DNA of 64,000 nucleotides from HRBIN30 sp964534275 (GTDB lineage Bacteria; Desulfobacterota; Binatia; HRBIN30): assembly GCA_964534275.1 (NCBI GenBank), contig CAZHQG010000009.1:59234-123233 (forward strand). The letters are read 5' to 3'. The position numbers and the translations under genes are program-made. Shown in pieces: positions 1 to 7,744 of this stretch (positions are counted from its first letter, which is position 1; every line of letters starts with the position of its first letter). The notes beneath the pieces are model-generated. The model was not told the DNA's origin. It did not search any database and was given only the letters and a program-made list of their open reading frames with translations.

Positions 1-1436
1 TGGAATCTCCGGGTCGCCTCGTGAAACGATGCCTCCGTACCGAACAACCCCGCCGGTATCGCGCCGGTCAGTTCGTCCGGTGCATCAAACGCGGTCTCCG
101 GGAACAAATGACGAGGTTCCACCTCCGCGCAGCGTTCTGTGGCTGCGCGCACCACCCCGGCCTCGACGACGTGAGCAAGCTGCCGGATATTTCCCGGCCA
201 CGGGGCAGCTTCGAGGGCACGCACACTTGCGGGAGCCAGACCAATGGTGCCCAATTTGTGCCGCGTACAGGCTTCCCCGGCAAAGTGCCGCGCTAGCTCG
301 GCAATGTCCTCTTTCCGCTCCGCCAACGAGGGAAGCCGAATGGGCATCACTTCCAGTCGATAAAACAAATCTTCCCGGAAGCGTCGCTCGGCAACGGCGC
401 GCGACAAGTCGCAATTCGTCGCCGCTAGGATCCGTACGTCAGCATGATGCGGCTTCGCACTGCCCAACGGAAAATACTCGCGTGTTTGCAACAAGTGCAG
501 GAGTTTGCCCTGAGCAGCAAGCGGTACGTCGCCAACTTCGTCCAGCAGCAACGTCCCACCTTCAGCGGCAGCTACTTTCCCGACGAGCGGCCGCGTCGCA
601 GTGGAGTGCGCGCCCTGCAGGGCGCCGAACAGTTCGCTTTCCACCAGGGTTTCGGGAAGGGCGGCACAATTGAGTTCGACGAACGGCCGATCTGCCCGTG
701 GGCTATTCTCGTGCACGATGCGGGCAAACTGGCTTTTCCCCGTGCCCGACTCTCCGGTGAGCAACAGGGTCAGATCCAGAGCGGCCACCATGTGGGCTTG
801 TTCGAGCACCCTCGCTAACGCCCGCGAGTGGCCAATGACTCCCGAGAGTTTCAGTCCTGAGCGAGCGGCTACCGTCGGATCCTCACCGCCAGCCTGGCGC
901 CGCGCCAACAACACGCGCTCGGCGAGAGGCGCAAGGAGGCGGGCTATGGTTTCCACCGTATGGCAGCACTCGTCCGACAACCCAGGCATGTGCTCCCCGC
1001 CTTGCAGGTACACCACACCACACGGCGGGTCCTTGCCGATCGGCGCACAGCACACTGCGCCAATCTGCGCCGAGGATACGCTCGCGCGTTGGTTAAAGCG
1101 AGGGTCTGTGAATGCCGCTGGGGTGCGTATGGCTTCTCCCGAAGCCAGAACCGAAGCGATGATGCCACGAGAAACGAATGAGCGAACCTGCTCCACCTCT
1201 ACCGACGAAAACCCGTGGGCACGGAACCACACTGCGCCTTCGGAGTGGAATGGGTCGTGATTCGGGTCCGTCAATTCCATGTAGCCCTGGCGTGCGCCTG
1301 TCATTTCGACCAGCAGCAGCAAGGCTTCCTGGAGAAAAGGTTCGATCGCCGTCTCGCGCCCGAGTTCGAGCAACCGCAGGTACAGGTCACGCTCACGGCG
1401 GACGCGGGCAAGCTCGTCGCTGCCCGTTGGGTTCAT
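1..1436 (-). CDS. NtrC-family AAA+ enhancer-binding regulator with GAF domain (truncated at left edge)
   Basis: Only the first 478 residues are inside the window; the reading frame is still open at base 1. The start is the ATG at 1436 (protein begins MNPTGSDELARV). Residues about 20-175 look like a GAF sensor domain. The AAA+ domain follows: Walker A GESGTGKS near residue 228, Walker B GGTLLLDEVGD near 290, arginine-finger region FREDLFYRL near 355 and WPGNIRQL near 415. The Fis-type helix-turn-helix expected at the C-terminus would lie outside the window. By family it is a DNA-binding transcription activator. The loop that normally reads GAFTGA and touches sigma-54 reads GAHSTA here, directly after ELFGALQ, so sigma-54 dependence is doubtful. 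The gene is divergent from the cysteine-rich secreted protein at 1704, which is a possible target. Family assignment is firm; ligand and target are unknown. Confidence 0.88.
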   Translation of the reverse strand, partial: MNPTGSDELARVRRERDLYLRLLELGRETAIEPFLQEALLLLVEMTGARQGYMELTDPNHDPFHSEGAVWFRAHGFSSVEVEQVRSFVSRGIIASVLASGEAIRTPAAFTDPRFNQRASVSSAQIGAVCCAPIGKDPPCGVVYLQGGEHMPGLSDECCHTVETIARLLAPLAERVLLARRQAGGEDPTVAARSGLKLSGVIGHSRALARVLEQAHMVAALDLTLLLTGESGTGKSQFARIVHENSPRADRPFVELNCAALPETLVESELFGALQGAHSTATRPLVGKVAAAEGGTLLLDEVGDVPLAAQGKLLHLLQTREYFPLGSAKPHHADVRILAATNCDLSRAVAERRFREDLFYRLEVMPIRLPSLAERKEDIAELARHFAGEACTRHKLGTIGLAPASVRALEAAPWPGNIRQLAHVVEAGVVRAATERCAEVEPRHLFPETAFDAPDELTGAIPAGLFGTEASFHEATRRF

Positions 1437-1581
1437 TTGTGGCCCAGACTACGCCTCCTGCTGTTCCAAGGCAAGCGCCAGCGGCTCGAAATCGAGACAC
1501 TGCAGTTCCACGAACAAAGGGGTGTACTCGATCCGAGTCACCGACAGAGCGTGCTTCGTCGACAGAGCCGCGTTCCGAAGT

Positions 1582-1597
1582 TGGCACGGTCCTTGAT
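1582..1597 (+). promoter_or_regulatory. Imperfect -24/-12 (sigma-54-type) promoter-like site
   Basis: The sequence TGGCACGGTCCTTGAT closely resembles the sigma-54 consensus TGGCAC-N5-TTGCA, with the correct spacing between the GG and the downstream element, but the normally invariant GC at -12 is GA. It lies in the divergent region between the enhancer-binding regulator and the cysteine-rich secreted gene, pointing at the latter, with a predicted transcript start about 95 bases before the ATG at 1704. The missing -12 base makes this tentative; chance occurrence is possible. Confidence 0.3.
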
Positions 1598-1703
1598 GAT
1601 GCACTCGGTCACAACAAATGGCTCGAACCGAGCAAGTGCTCACTGGCCAGGTCACGCGCGACGAGAGCCCCACTGCACCAGAACCAAGATCAAGGAGGAG
1701 AAC

Positions 1704-2210
1704 ATGACCCGACATACCACCCACCACCGCCCAATCGACGCGCTGTTCAGCGTAGCCATCGCCGTCGCCACAACGATTTTCACTGTCGGCACGGCCTCGG
1801 CCGTCGACCCCCTCGGCTGCCAAGCAGCAAAGTTTTCGGCTCAAGTCCACCACGCCCGGTGCATCGTTCGTTGCCAAAGCCGGGCTTCCGACCGAGTGGA
1901 TGCCTGCGAGAAAAAATGCGACAACCGTCGCGACCGCCGGCTGATCGTCTTACAGCGATCTCCAGTTTGTACGGGTGTGTCCCCGAGTACTGAGCCGAAC
2001 AACTCGGCGTGCGACTTGCAACTCCTGAACGCCGGGTGGAAACAAGTAAAATGTTTCTTGCGCTGCGAGCGGCTCGGAACCAGCAGGGAGGCGTTCGATA
2101 CCACAGGGTGCAACAACAAGTGCACCGTGCGTTTCAACGCCGCGAAGGGACGTATCCTGCATCAGCCTATTTGCTCGCGACACGATGGGCGCATGCCGAC
2201 CGTCAATTAG
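1704..2210 (+). CDS. Secreted 12-cysteine protein with duplicated CX3C...CX3C module
   Basis: I do not recognise a named family. The ATG at 1704 is chosen because AAGGAGG lies just upstream (from 1691) and it gives a clean Sec signal peptide: hydrophobic core at residues 13-31, probable cleavage after ASA at 33. The mature 135 residues contain 12 cysteines in two tandem halves of identical layout: C39-x13-C53-x3-C57-x10-C68-x3-C72-x16-C89 and C103-x13-C117-x3-C121-x14-C136-x3-C140-x16-C157. This is an internal duplication. Each half has a twin CX3C pattern as seen in disulfide-stapled helical hairpins. The protein is basic and likely folded in the periplasm or exported with up to six disulfides. 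It is monocistronic, ends at a strong terminator, and is divergent from the regulator to its left. Function unknown. Confidence 0.8.
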   Translation: MTRHTTHHRPIDALFSVAIAVATTIFTVGTASAVDPLGCQAAKFSAQVHHARCIVRCQSRASDRVDACEKKCDNRRDRRLIVLQRSPVCTGVSPSTEPNNSACDLQLLNAGWKQVKCFLRCERLGTSREAFDTTGCNNKCTVRFNAAKGRILHQPICSRHDGRMPTVN

Positions 2211-2249
2211 CCGCGTTGCAGGACCAAAGACACTCTCGTGAGCTGGCCA

Positions 2250-2290
2250 GCGGGCGCGGAGGGAAATCCCCTCCGCGCCCGCACTTTTTT
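2250..2290 (+). terminator. Rho-independent terminator
   Basis: A perfect 14-bp GC-rich stem (2250-2263 with 2269-2282) around a short AAAT-C loop is followed by AC and a run of six T at 2285-2290. It lies 40 bases after the stop of the cysteine-rich secreted gene and would end its transcript. On the opposite strand it sits just past the end of the formyltransferase gene at 2310. Confidence 0.9.
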
Positions 2291-2309
2291 GGGGAGCACC
2301 AGTCCCGGA

Positions 2310-3230
2310 CTATGGTGACAAACGCTGACCTACCCGTAAGCCGATTTCCGCGGCAACCTCGTGCGCCGGGCGCTTGGCTCCTGAACCGTACCGGAGCCTG
2401 CGCAAGGCGATGGCCCCCCCGTTCGCGGCAACAACGAGGCCATCACGTCCAACTTCGAGCACGGTCCCCGGTTCCGCGGACTGCGGAATGGCAAGCTTGC
2501 GGGCATCGAAGTACCGAAGTTTCTCTCCTTCGACGACGTTATAAGCGCCTGGTTGAGGATCGCAGCCGCGGATCAGGTTGTACACGCGATCGACAGGCTG
2601 CGACCAATCCACAACCGCGTGTTCGTCTCGGCACAAGGGGTCGTACGTCGCTTGGGACTCGTCCTGCGGAATCCGTGGGGCGGTGCCCGCGGCGATCGCG
2701 CGAACCGCCTCCACGACCGCATCGACCCCGAGAGGGAAGAGTTTGTTGAAGTACAGCGTCGCTGCGGTGTCGTCGGGGTCGATGCTCGCTTCTTTTTGGA
2801 GCAAGATAGGACCAGTATCGATCCCTTCGTCTACCCAGAACACGGTCACGCCTGTGCGCGTCTCACCTTTGATAATCTGCCACGGGATCGCACTACCACC
2901 GCGATACTTCGGAAGCAGCGAAGGATGGAAGCAAATGCTGCCGAGACGCGGCAGCCGAAAAAGCTCGGGAGGAACGATTTGGGTCACATAGGCCAGCACA
3001 GCGAGGTCGGCTTGAAGCTCTTGCCACTTCTGCCGCACCGCGGGATCCTTGAGCGTGCGCACTTGGAAGACCGGAATCCCGCGTTTGGCTGCACGTTCTT
3101 TCACCGGCTCCGGTTTGTCTGGGGCCGGGTCGGGCGGGCAGTAAACGGCCACCACTTCGTGTCCTTCTTGAATCAATTTGTCGAGTACTTCGGCAGCGAA
3201 CGCAGCTTGTCCGACGAGGATGATTCTCAT
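2310..3230 (-). CDS. Formyltransferase, 10-formyl-THF dehydrogenase N-domain type
   Basis: A 306-residue protein of the Fmt/formyl-transferase superfamily. The ATG at 3230 (MRIILVGQAAFAAEV) is preferred over an upstream in-frame ATG because it begins the Rossmann strand directly and has AAGGGAA upstream. The catalytic region reads HPSLLPKYRGG near residue 106 and DEGIDTG near 142, giving the His and Asp of the active site; the Asn found in methionyl-tRNA formyltransferase is replaced, as in the hydrolase domain of ALDH1L enzymes, which this resembles more closely (HPSLLP, GPILLQKE, LFPLGVDAV, ATYDPLCRDEHAVVDW). Residues about 205-300 form the Fmt C-terminal OB-like domain. It probably uses 10-formyltetrahydrofolate to formylate a small molecule or releases formate. 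It follows the dienelactone hydrolase by 47 bases on the same strand, so the two are probably co-transcribed. Confidence 0.82.
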   Translation of the reverse strand: MRIILVGQAAFAAEVLDKLIQEGHEVVAVYCPPDPAPDKPEPVKERAAKRGIPVFQVRTLKDPAVRQKWQELQADLAVLAYVTQIVPPELFRLPRLGSICFHPSLLPKYRGGSAIPWQIIKGETRTGVTVFWVDEGIDTGPILLQKEASIDPDDTAATLYFNKLFPLGVDAVVEAVRAIAAGTAPRIPQDESQATYDPLCRDEHAVVDWSQPVDRVYNLIRGCDPQPGAYNVVEGEKLRYFDARKLAIPQSAEPGTVLEVGRDGLVVAANGGAIALRRLRYGSGAKRPAHEVAAEIGLRVGQRLSP

Positions 3231-3277
3231 CGAGTTCCCTTCTAGAACGCCGTGCGTACCGGCCTTAGGGACGCAAC

Positions 3278-4021
3278 TCAGCTCTTCAAATGACGCGCGA
3301 AAAATTCGAGCGTCCGTTTCCAAGCGTCAGCAGCGGCGTCCGGACGGTACGAATCTCGCTCGTCGCAGAAAAACCCATGTGGTGCGCCAGGGTAAACAAC
3401 CACCTCGGCCTGTTTCCCCAGCTCTCGCAACCGCGATTCGATTCGGCGCACTTCGTCCATGGGAATGAAAGGGTCGACTTCGCCAAAAAACAGCAGCATC
3501 GGTGCTTGTAACTGATCGGCGTAATCCAGGGGCGCCTTCGGGGTCTTGTCACTTGGCTGCATGACACTGCCGATTCCGCCCCCGTAAAACGGCACTGCCG
3601 CACGGATGGCGTTGTTCCGGCACGCGGTGAGGAAAGCAACCCGGCCACCCATGCAAAAACCGGTAACACCGATACGGTCGCGCTTGACGTTCGGCATGTT
3701 CTGCAGGAACGCGACGGCTGCATTCATGTCGCGCACGATGTCCTCATCGCGCAAACTCGTGAGCAAGCGAATTGCTTCGGGCAAGTTGTCGTAGCCAACT
3801 ACCGTATTCGGTGACACCCGGTGGTACAAATCAGGCGCCAAGGTCACGTAGCCCTCACGGGCCAGGCGTTCAGCCACATTTTTGATGTGCTGGTTCAGCC
3901 CGAAGGCTTCCATCACGACAATCACTGCCGGATACGGTCCGGCCCCTCGTGGCTCCACCAAGTAGGCAGGCATCGACTCACCGTTGACCGGAATTTTTAC
4001 CATCGTGCCGGCTATCTCCAT
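3278..4021 (-). CDS. Dienelactone hydrolase family protein
   Basis: A 247-residue alpha/beta hydrolase. The ATG at 4021 (MEIAGTMVKIPVNG) is chosen for its strong GGAGGGAG ribosome site; the longer open frame upstream has no family homology. The catalytic triad of the DLH family is visible: Cys in GFCMGG near residue 124, Asp in EVDPFIP near 184, and His in PHGFFC near 215. Members hydrolyse dienelactones in chlorocatechol pathways or act on other lactones and esters; no companion catechol genes are present, so the substrate is not inferred. It appears to be first in a two-gene unit with the formyltransferase downstream, and is divergent from the IclR regulator at 4397, which may control it. 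Confidence 0.85.
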   Translation of the reverse strand: MEIAGTMVKIPVNGESMPAYLVEPRGAGPYPAVIVVMEAFGLNQHIKNVAERLAREGYVTLAPDLYHRVSPNTVVGYDNLPEAIRLLTSLRDEDIVRDMNAAVAFLQNMPNVKRDRIGVTGFCMGGRVAFLTACRNNAIRAAVPFYGGGIGSVMQPSDKTPKAPLDYADQLQAPMLLFFGEVDPFIPMDEVRRIESRLRELGKQAEVVVYPGAPHGFFCDERDSYRPDAAADAWKRTLEFFARHLKS

Positions 4022-4396
4022 TTGCTCCCTCCTCGACAAGGCAGCCGATATATGGCCAGCGGGGGTCGTTTGCAACCGGAGCTTCCCTTGCCAACTGTTG
4101 CCGCCGCCCGGTCTGTTCGATTTCGGAAAATCCGAACTCATGGAACGTTGTGGGATGCTGCGCAGCCTGTTTTTCCGCAACGCTACTTACGCTTCTCCCC
4201 CTTAGGAGTGTCGGCCGCCCAAGACAGATTCACCCCCAGGGAGGGCCCCGGCCGCAGCCGGGCCCAGGGTCCGGAAACCCGACGCGCACCGATCCCACGG
4301 TGAACCCGCCACCTGGGCCGCAGCAAAACCCCGTTTGCAAGCGCACAGGTGGTCGACTAGTAGACCGACCCTGGCCTATCGGGAAGGAGAACCACG
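4022..4396. other. Divergent intergenic region upstream of IclR gene
   Basis: This 375-base stretch separates the dienelactone hydrolase and IclR genes. Short open frames here have no ribosome sites or recognisable protein features. The only structure I see is a dyad-symmetric sequence at 4351-4366, described separately. Promoters for both divergent genes should lie here but I cannot place them. Confidence 0.5.
4351..4366. promoter_or_regulatory. Dyad-symmetric candidate operator upstream of IclR gene
   Basis: GGTCGACTAGTAGACC is a near-perfect 16-bp palindrome centred on ACTAGT, with one mismatched symmetric pair. It ends 30 bases before the GTG start of the IclR gene, where autoregulatory sites of this family often lie. 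Assignment as an operator is inference from position and symmetry only. Confidence 0.35.
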
Positions 4397-5176
4397 GTGC
4401 GGAGGGACAAGACCAACTACGTGATCCAATCGGTTTCGCATGCGCTGGATGTGCTCGAACAGTTTTCAGAGAATCACGAAGAGCTGGGGATCACGGAGTT
4501 GAGCCAACGCCTAAAGCTGCACAAAAACAACGTGTTCCGCATCTTGGCCACGCTCGAGGCTCGGGGCTACATCGAGCAAAACAAGCGCACTGAGAACTAC
4601 CGGCTCGGGGTGCGTTGCCTCTCCCTCGGGCAGAGGTACCTAAGCCAGCTCGGGTTGTTGAAACCCGCTCGGCCTGTGTTGCGGGAGCTGGCGCAACGAA
4701 CTGCGGAAACCACGCTCCTCGGGGTAGCGCGCGCGGGAGCTGCGGTCGTGCTGGAAGCGATCGAAGGCGGTCAAGCCGTGCAGGTCGTCGCACGAATTGG
4801 CGAACCCGCACCCTTGCATTGTACGGCAATTGGCAAACTGGCGTTGGCTTTTGGCGAGGCGACCTTGCGGGAGGGATTGCCCGATCGCCTGAGTCCGTGC
4901 ACGGAGAATTCACTGGCGACGAAGGAACAGCTCCTCGCCGAGCTCGATCGCATCGTGCGGCAAGGGTACGCGCTGGAACGCGGGGAACATGTAACCGACG
5001 TCTTCAGTGCTGCGGCGCCCGTTCGTGACTACACGGGCGCTTTCGTCGCCGCGCTGGCAGTCGCAGCACCGATCCACCGCGTAAGCGACAAGCGTTTGCA
5101 CGAGGTCATCCTTCCCGCTCTTGTGGGCGCCGGTCGGGAGCTCTCGGGGCGCTTGGGCTTCGAGCCTCCCAAGTAA
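4397..5176 (+). CDS. IclR-family transcriptional regulator
   Basis: A 259-residue regulator with the usual IclR architecture: winged helix-turn-helix at residues about 8-70 (VIQSVSHALDVLEQFSE, then ITELSQRLKLHKNNVFRILATLE) and an effector-binding domain from about 80 to 255 (PLHCTAIGKLALAF, ERGEHVTDVFSAAAPV). The start is a GTG at 4397 with GAAGGAGA eight bases upstream. The family senses small aromatic or carboxylic metabolites and acts as repressor or activator of adjacent catabolic genes. Candidate targets are the divergent dienelactone hydrolase/formyltransferase pair and the etfBA pair 300 bases downstream; neither link is shown by sequence alone. Confidence 0.92.
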   Translation: MRRDKTNYVIQSVSHALDVLEQFSENHEELGITELSQRLKLHKNNVFRILATLEARGYIEQNKRTENYRLGVRCLSLGQRYLSQLGLLKPARPVLRELAQRTAETTLLGVARAGAAVVLEAIEGGQAVQVVARIGEPAPLHCTAIGKLALAFGEATLREGLPDRLSPCTENSLATKEQLLAELDRIVRQGYALERGEHVTDVFSAAAPVRDYTGAFVAALAVAAPIHRVSDKRLHEVILPALVGAGRELSGRLGFEPPK

Positions 5177-5475
5177 CCGAGAGGCTGCCCGTTCTCTGTG
5201 GCGTGAGGCGTTGGCAGGCTTCCGCTGAAGGATTGTCCGCTCGTGGCCTGGTGCGCTGCGGCGAGCCACGAACGAGATACACCGAGGATACGGAGGTGCA
5301 CGACGCGGAGGCAATCCCCCAGGGTGCGAGCCGCGCGTGGGCGTGACCCAGCGAGACACGTCAGGCGGTCGGGAAAATCGCCGTCACCTAATCCCGCGCT
5401 GTTCCTTGAACGGACCTATGGCCTTTGGTAGCGAGTGGGGGTTTTCCAAATCGGGACAGAAAAAGGAGGCCTTCC

Positions 5476-6270
5476 GTGAAGATTCTCGTTACCGTGAAGC
5501 GGGTACCCGACCCCAACGCAACGATTCGGGTGAAACCAGACGGCACGGGCATCGTGACCGACAACCTCAAGTTCGTGGTCAACCCATTCGACGAGATTGC
5601 CATCGAGGAAGCCCTGCGAATCAAAGAGAAAGGCGGCGGCGCTGAAGTCGTGCTCGTCAGCATCGGCGCCAAAGTTGCTCAAGAGCAGCTTCGAACGGGC
5701 CTGGCGATGGGGGCCGACCGTGCCATCCTCGTTGTCGCGGAACAGGAACTCGACCCGCTTGGGGTGGCGAGAATCTTGGCAAAACTCGTGGAACAGGAAA
5801 AACCGGACCTGGTGTTGATGGGCAAGCAAGCGATCGATGACGACGCGAATCAAACCGGGCAAATGCTCGCTGCTCTACTTCAGTGGCCGCAAGCAACCTT
5901 TGCTTCGAAAAAAGAAAGTCTCGAATCGGAGGCCGAAAAGAGCGGGCTTCCTGGCATTCAACTGAGCAACGGAACGGTCACTGTGGTGCGCGAGGTCGAT
6001 GGGGGACTCGAGACGCTACGCATGCCCATTCCTGCTGTCGTGACCGTGGACTTGCGCCTGAACATCCCTCGATACGCCTCGCTTCCGGGCATTATGAAGG
6101 CGCGCAAAAAGGAACTCAAAGAAATCCCAGTGGCCGACCTTGGGGTGGACGTTACGCCCAAACTGAAAGTGCTTCGCCTCGACCCCCCACCCAAGCGAAA
6201 GGCAGGCCGCAAGGTCAGTTCCGTGCAGGAGCTCGTACATTTGCTGCACACGGAAGCAAAGGTCATCTAA
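5476..6270 (+). CDS. etfB: Electron transfer flavoprotein beta subunit
   Basis: A 264-residue EtfB. The GTG at 5476 (VKILVTVKRVPDPNA) is chosen because AAAAGGAGG lies directly upstream and the family begins exactly here. Characteristic segments are VNPFDEIAIEEALRIKE near 36, GADRAILV near 85, and LVLMGKQAIDDDANQTGQMLA near 117, which contributes the AMP-binding fold. ETF is a soluble heterodimer with FAD that accepts electrons from acyl-CoA dehydrogenases and similar dehydrogenases and delivers them to a membrane quinone reductase. It is followed by etfA 32 bases downstream. The convergent gene at 7745 encodes the likely membrane acceptor. Confidence 0.96.
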   Translation: MKILVTVKRVPDPNATIRVKPDGTGIVTDNLKFVVNPFDEIAIEEALRIKEKGGGAEVVLVSIGAKVAQEQLRTGLAMGADRAILVVAEQELDPLGVARILAKLVEQEKPDLVLMGKQAIDDDANQTGQMLAALLQWPQATFASKKESLESEAEKSGLPGIQLSNGTVTVVREVDGGLETLRMPIPAVVTVDLRLNIPRYASLPGIMKARKKELKEIPVADLGVDVTPKLKVLRLDPPPKRKAGRKVSSVQELVHLLHTEAKVI

Positions 6271-6302
6271 GCGTTTGAGCGTTTTCGAAGGAGACGAAAG
6301 CC

Positions 6303-7277
6303 ATGGGCAATGTATTGGTTTTTGCAGAGCATCACGGCGGCAAGTTGGCAAAGCCGACGCTGGTAGCCGTTCAGGCGGGAAAGACCTTGGCCTCCAAAAC
6401 CGGAGGCCAGTGCCAAGCGGCCATTCTTGGGAAAGGCATCGAATCCCTCGCGAGCGAGCTGGCCGAGTACGGGGTGCAAGTGGTGTACGCGTTGGAGCAC
6501 GACGCTTTTGCGAATTACACCGCCGATGCCCACGCCGCCGCTTTAGCCCAGCTCGTACGTGACAAAGGAGTGGAGACGTTGCTGGCCACGTCGACGGCGG
6601 TCGGCAAGGACCTGCTTCCGCGTGTAGCTGGGCTTTTGGGGGTCGGCATGGCAAGCGACGTACTTGCGTTTCACGACGACGGTACGATGACGCGGCCGAT
6701 GTACGCCGGTAACGCAGTCGCTACGGTGCGGCTAGAGAGCACCCCCAAAGTGATCAGCGTGCGATCGACGGCCTTCGACGCTGCAGCAAAGGACGGTAGC
6801 AAAGCACCGGTGGAGAAGGTGAGCGTGACGCTGGATCCCCAGGCGCAGCGGATGCAGTTCGTAGAGTTCAGCGAAACCAAATCCGACCGGCCGGTGCTGA
6901 CCGAGGCGCGGATTGTCGTATCAGGTGGGCGCGCCCTCAAGTCAGGTGAAAACTTCAAAACGATCCTCGAACCGCTTTGCGACGTGCTCGGGGCCGCCAT
7001 GGGGGCAAGCCGGGCAGCGGTGGACGCTGGCTTTGTTCCGAACGACCTCCAAGTTGGCCAGACGGGCAAGGTGGTCGCGCCCGATTTGTACATCGCGGTT
7101 GGGATTTCCGGCGCCATTCAACACTTGGCAGGAATGAAGGACTCCAAGGTCATTGTGGCCATCAACAAGGACGAAGAAGCTCCTATCTTCCAGGTTGCGG
7201 ACTACGGCTTGGTGGCAGATCTTTTTAAGGCCGTACCGGAGCTGACTGAAGAAATCAAAAAGCTCAAGGCGTCTTGA
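6303..7277 (+). CDS. etfA: Electron transfer flavoprotein alpha subunit
   Basis: A 324-residue EtfA with AAGGAG upstream of the ATG. The N-terminal half carries the ETF alpha/beta fold; the C-terminal half (about 195-315) is the FAD-binding domain with VSGGRALKSGENF near 201, GASRAAVDAGFVPNDLQVGQTGK near 235, and AVGISGAIQHLAGMKDS near 264 leading to INKDEEAPIFQVADYGLVAD. It pairs with EtfB encoded immediately upstream in the same operon. No acyl-CoA dehydrogenase gene lies in the window, so the electron donors are encoded elsewhere. Confidence 0.97.
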   Translation: MGNVLVFAEHHGGKLAKPTLVAVQAGKTLASKTGGQCQAAILGKGIESLASELAEYGVQVVYALEHDAFANYTADAHAAALAQLVRDKGVETLLATSTAVGKDLLPRVAGLLGVGMASDVLAFHDDGTMTRPMYAGNAVATVRLESTPKVISVRSTAFDAAAKDGSKAPVEKVSVTLDPQAQRMQFVEFSETKSDRPVLTEARIVVSGGRALKSGENFKTILEPLCDVLGAAMGASRAAVDAGFVPNDLQVGQTGKVVAPDLYIAVGISGAIQHLAGMKDSKVIVAINKDEEAPIFQVADYGLVADLFKAVPELTEEIKKLKAS

Positions 7278-7287
7278 AAGACACGCA

Positions 7288-7366
7288 GTAGGGGCGACCT
7301 CGGTGGGTCGCCCCTTGGTGCGTCCCGGCATTGCCGGGCCAGGGCGACGCACCGCGTCGCCCGTAC
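7288..7366. repeat. Composite palindromic intergenic repeat
   Basis: A small element 10 bases after the etfA stop begins GTAGGGGCGAC and ends GTCGCCCGTAC, which are inverted repeats with one mismatch. Inside are a perfect 9-bp hairpin (7291-7299 with 7306-7314) and a second hairpin with outer arms GGTGCGTC/GACGCACC and inner arms CCCGGCA/TGCCGGG. Its right-hand segment recurs in degenerate form near 7694 and at 53811. It lies between convergent genes and may act as a bidirectional transcription stop or be a REP/MITE-like element. Confidence 0.6.
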
Positions 7367-7435
7367 AATGGCGGACCACGCAAACCAAAGGGTCGGGGTG
7401 TGTAGGGGTGTTGCAGCCCCCACCTCACCTTTTAT

Positions 7436-7466
7436 CCTCTCCGCCCCCAGCTCGGGGGCGGAGAGG
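7436..7466. repeat. Perfect 13-bp hairpin repeat
   Basis: Arms 7436-7448 (CCTCTCCGCCCCC) and 7454-7466 are exact reverse complements around a 5-base spacer. It is one of three strong palindromes between etfA and the convergent Fe-S membrane protein gene. No T-run follows on either strand, so it looks like a REP-type element more than a classical terminator. Confidence 0.6.
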
Positions 7467-7535
7467 AGTCCTTTGGTTCGGTGGGTAAAGAGTCACAAGT
7501 CGATTCACTTCCCACCAGGGTCGAGCGCGAGACAA

Positions 7536-7577
7536 TTCTCCTCTCCCTCGCCCTGGCTAGGGCGAGGGAGAGGAGAA
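7536..7577. repeat. Perfect 19-bp hairpin repeat
   Basis: Arms 7536-7554 (TTCTCCTCTCCCTCGCCCT) and 7559-7577 are exact reverse complements with a 4-base GGCT loop, followed by AAAGG. It is the longest perfect inverted repeat I found in the window and lies about 170 bases beyond the 3' end of the convergent gene at 7745. Confidence 0.65.
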
Positions 7578-7744
7578 AAGGTGAGGGAGTGGGTCGATCT
7601 TTAGCGCCGGGCACATCGGCAACAGTTCCACTCCCTCCCAGAACTGCGAGGTTTGCGTTAGGCGCCCCGCCCGCTCGCCCGTGGCGGGTCCTAGCACCGC
7701 GTCGTCCCTACATGCGGTCGTGCGCGGGCCGTGGTCGCTAGGGG

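Noticed and set aside
944..1260. Small frames on both strands over the regulator gene
   Set aside because: They overlap the GAF-coding part of the enhancer-binding protein and have no independent support.
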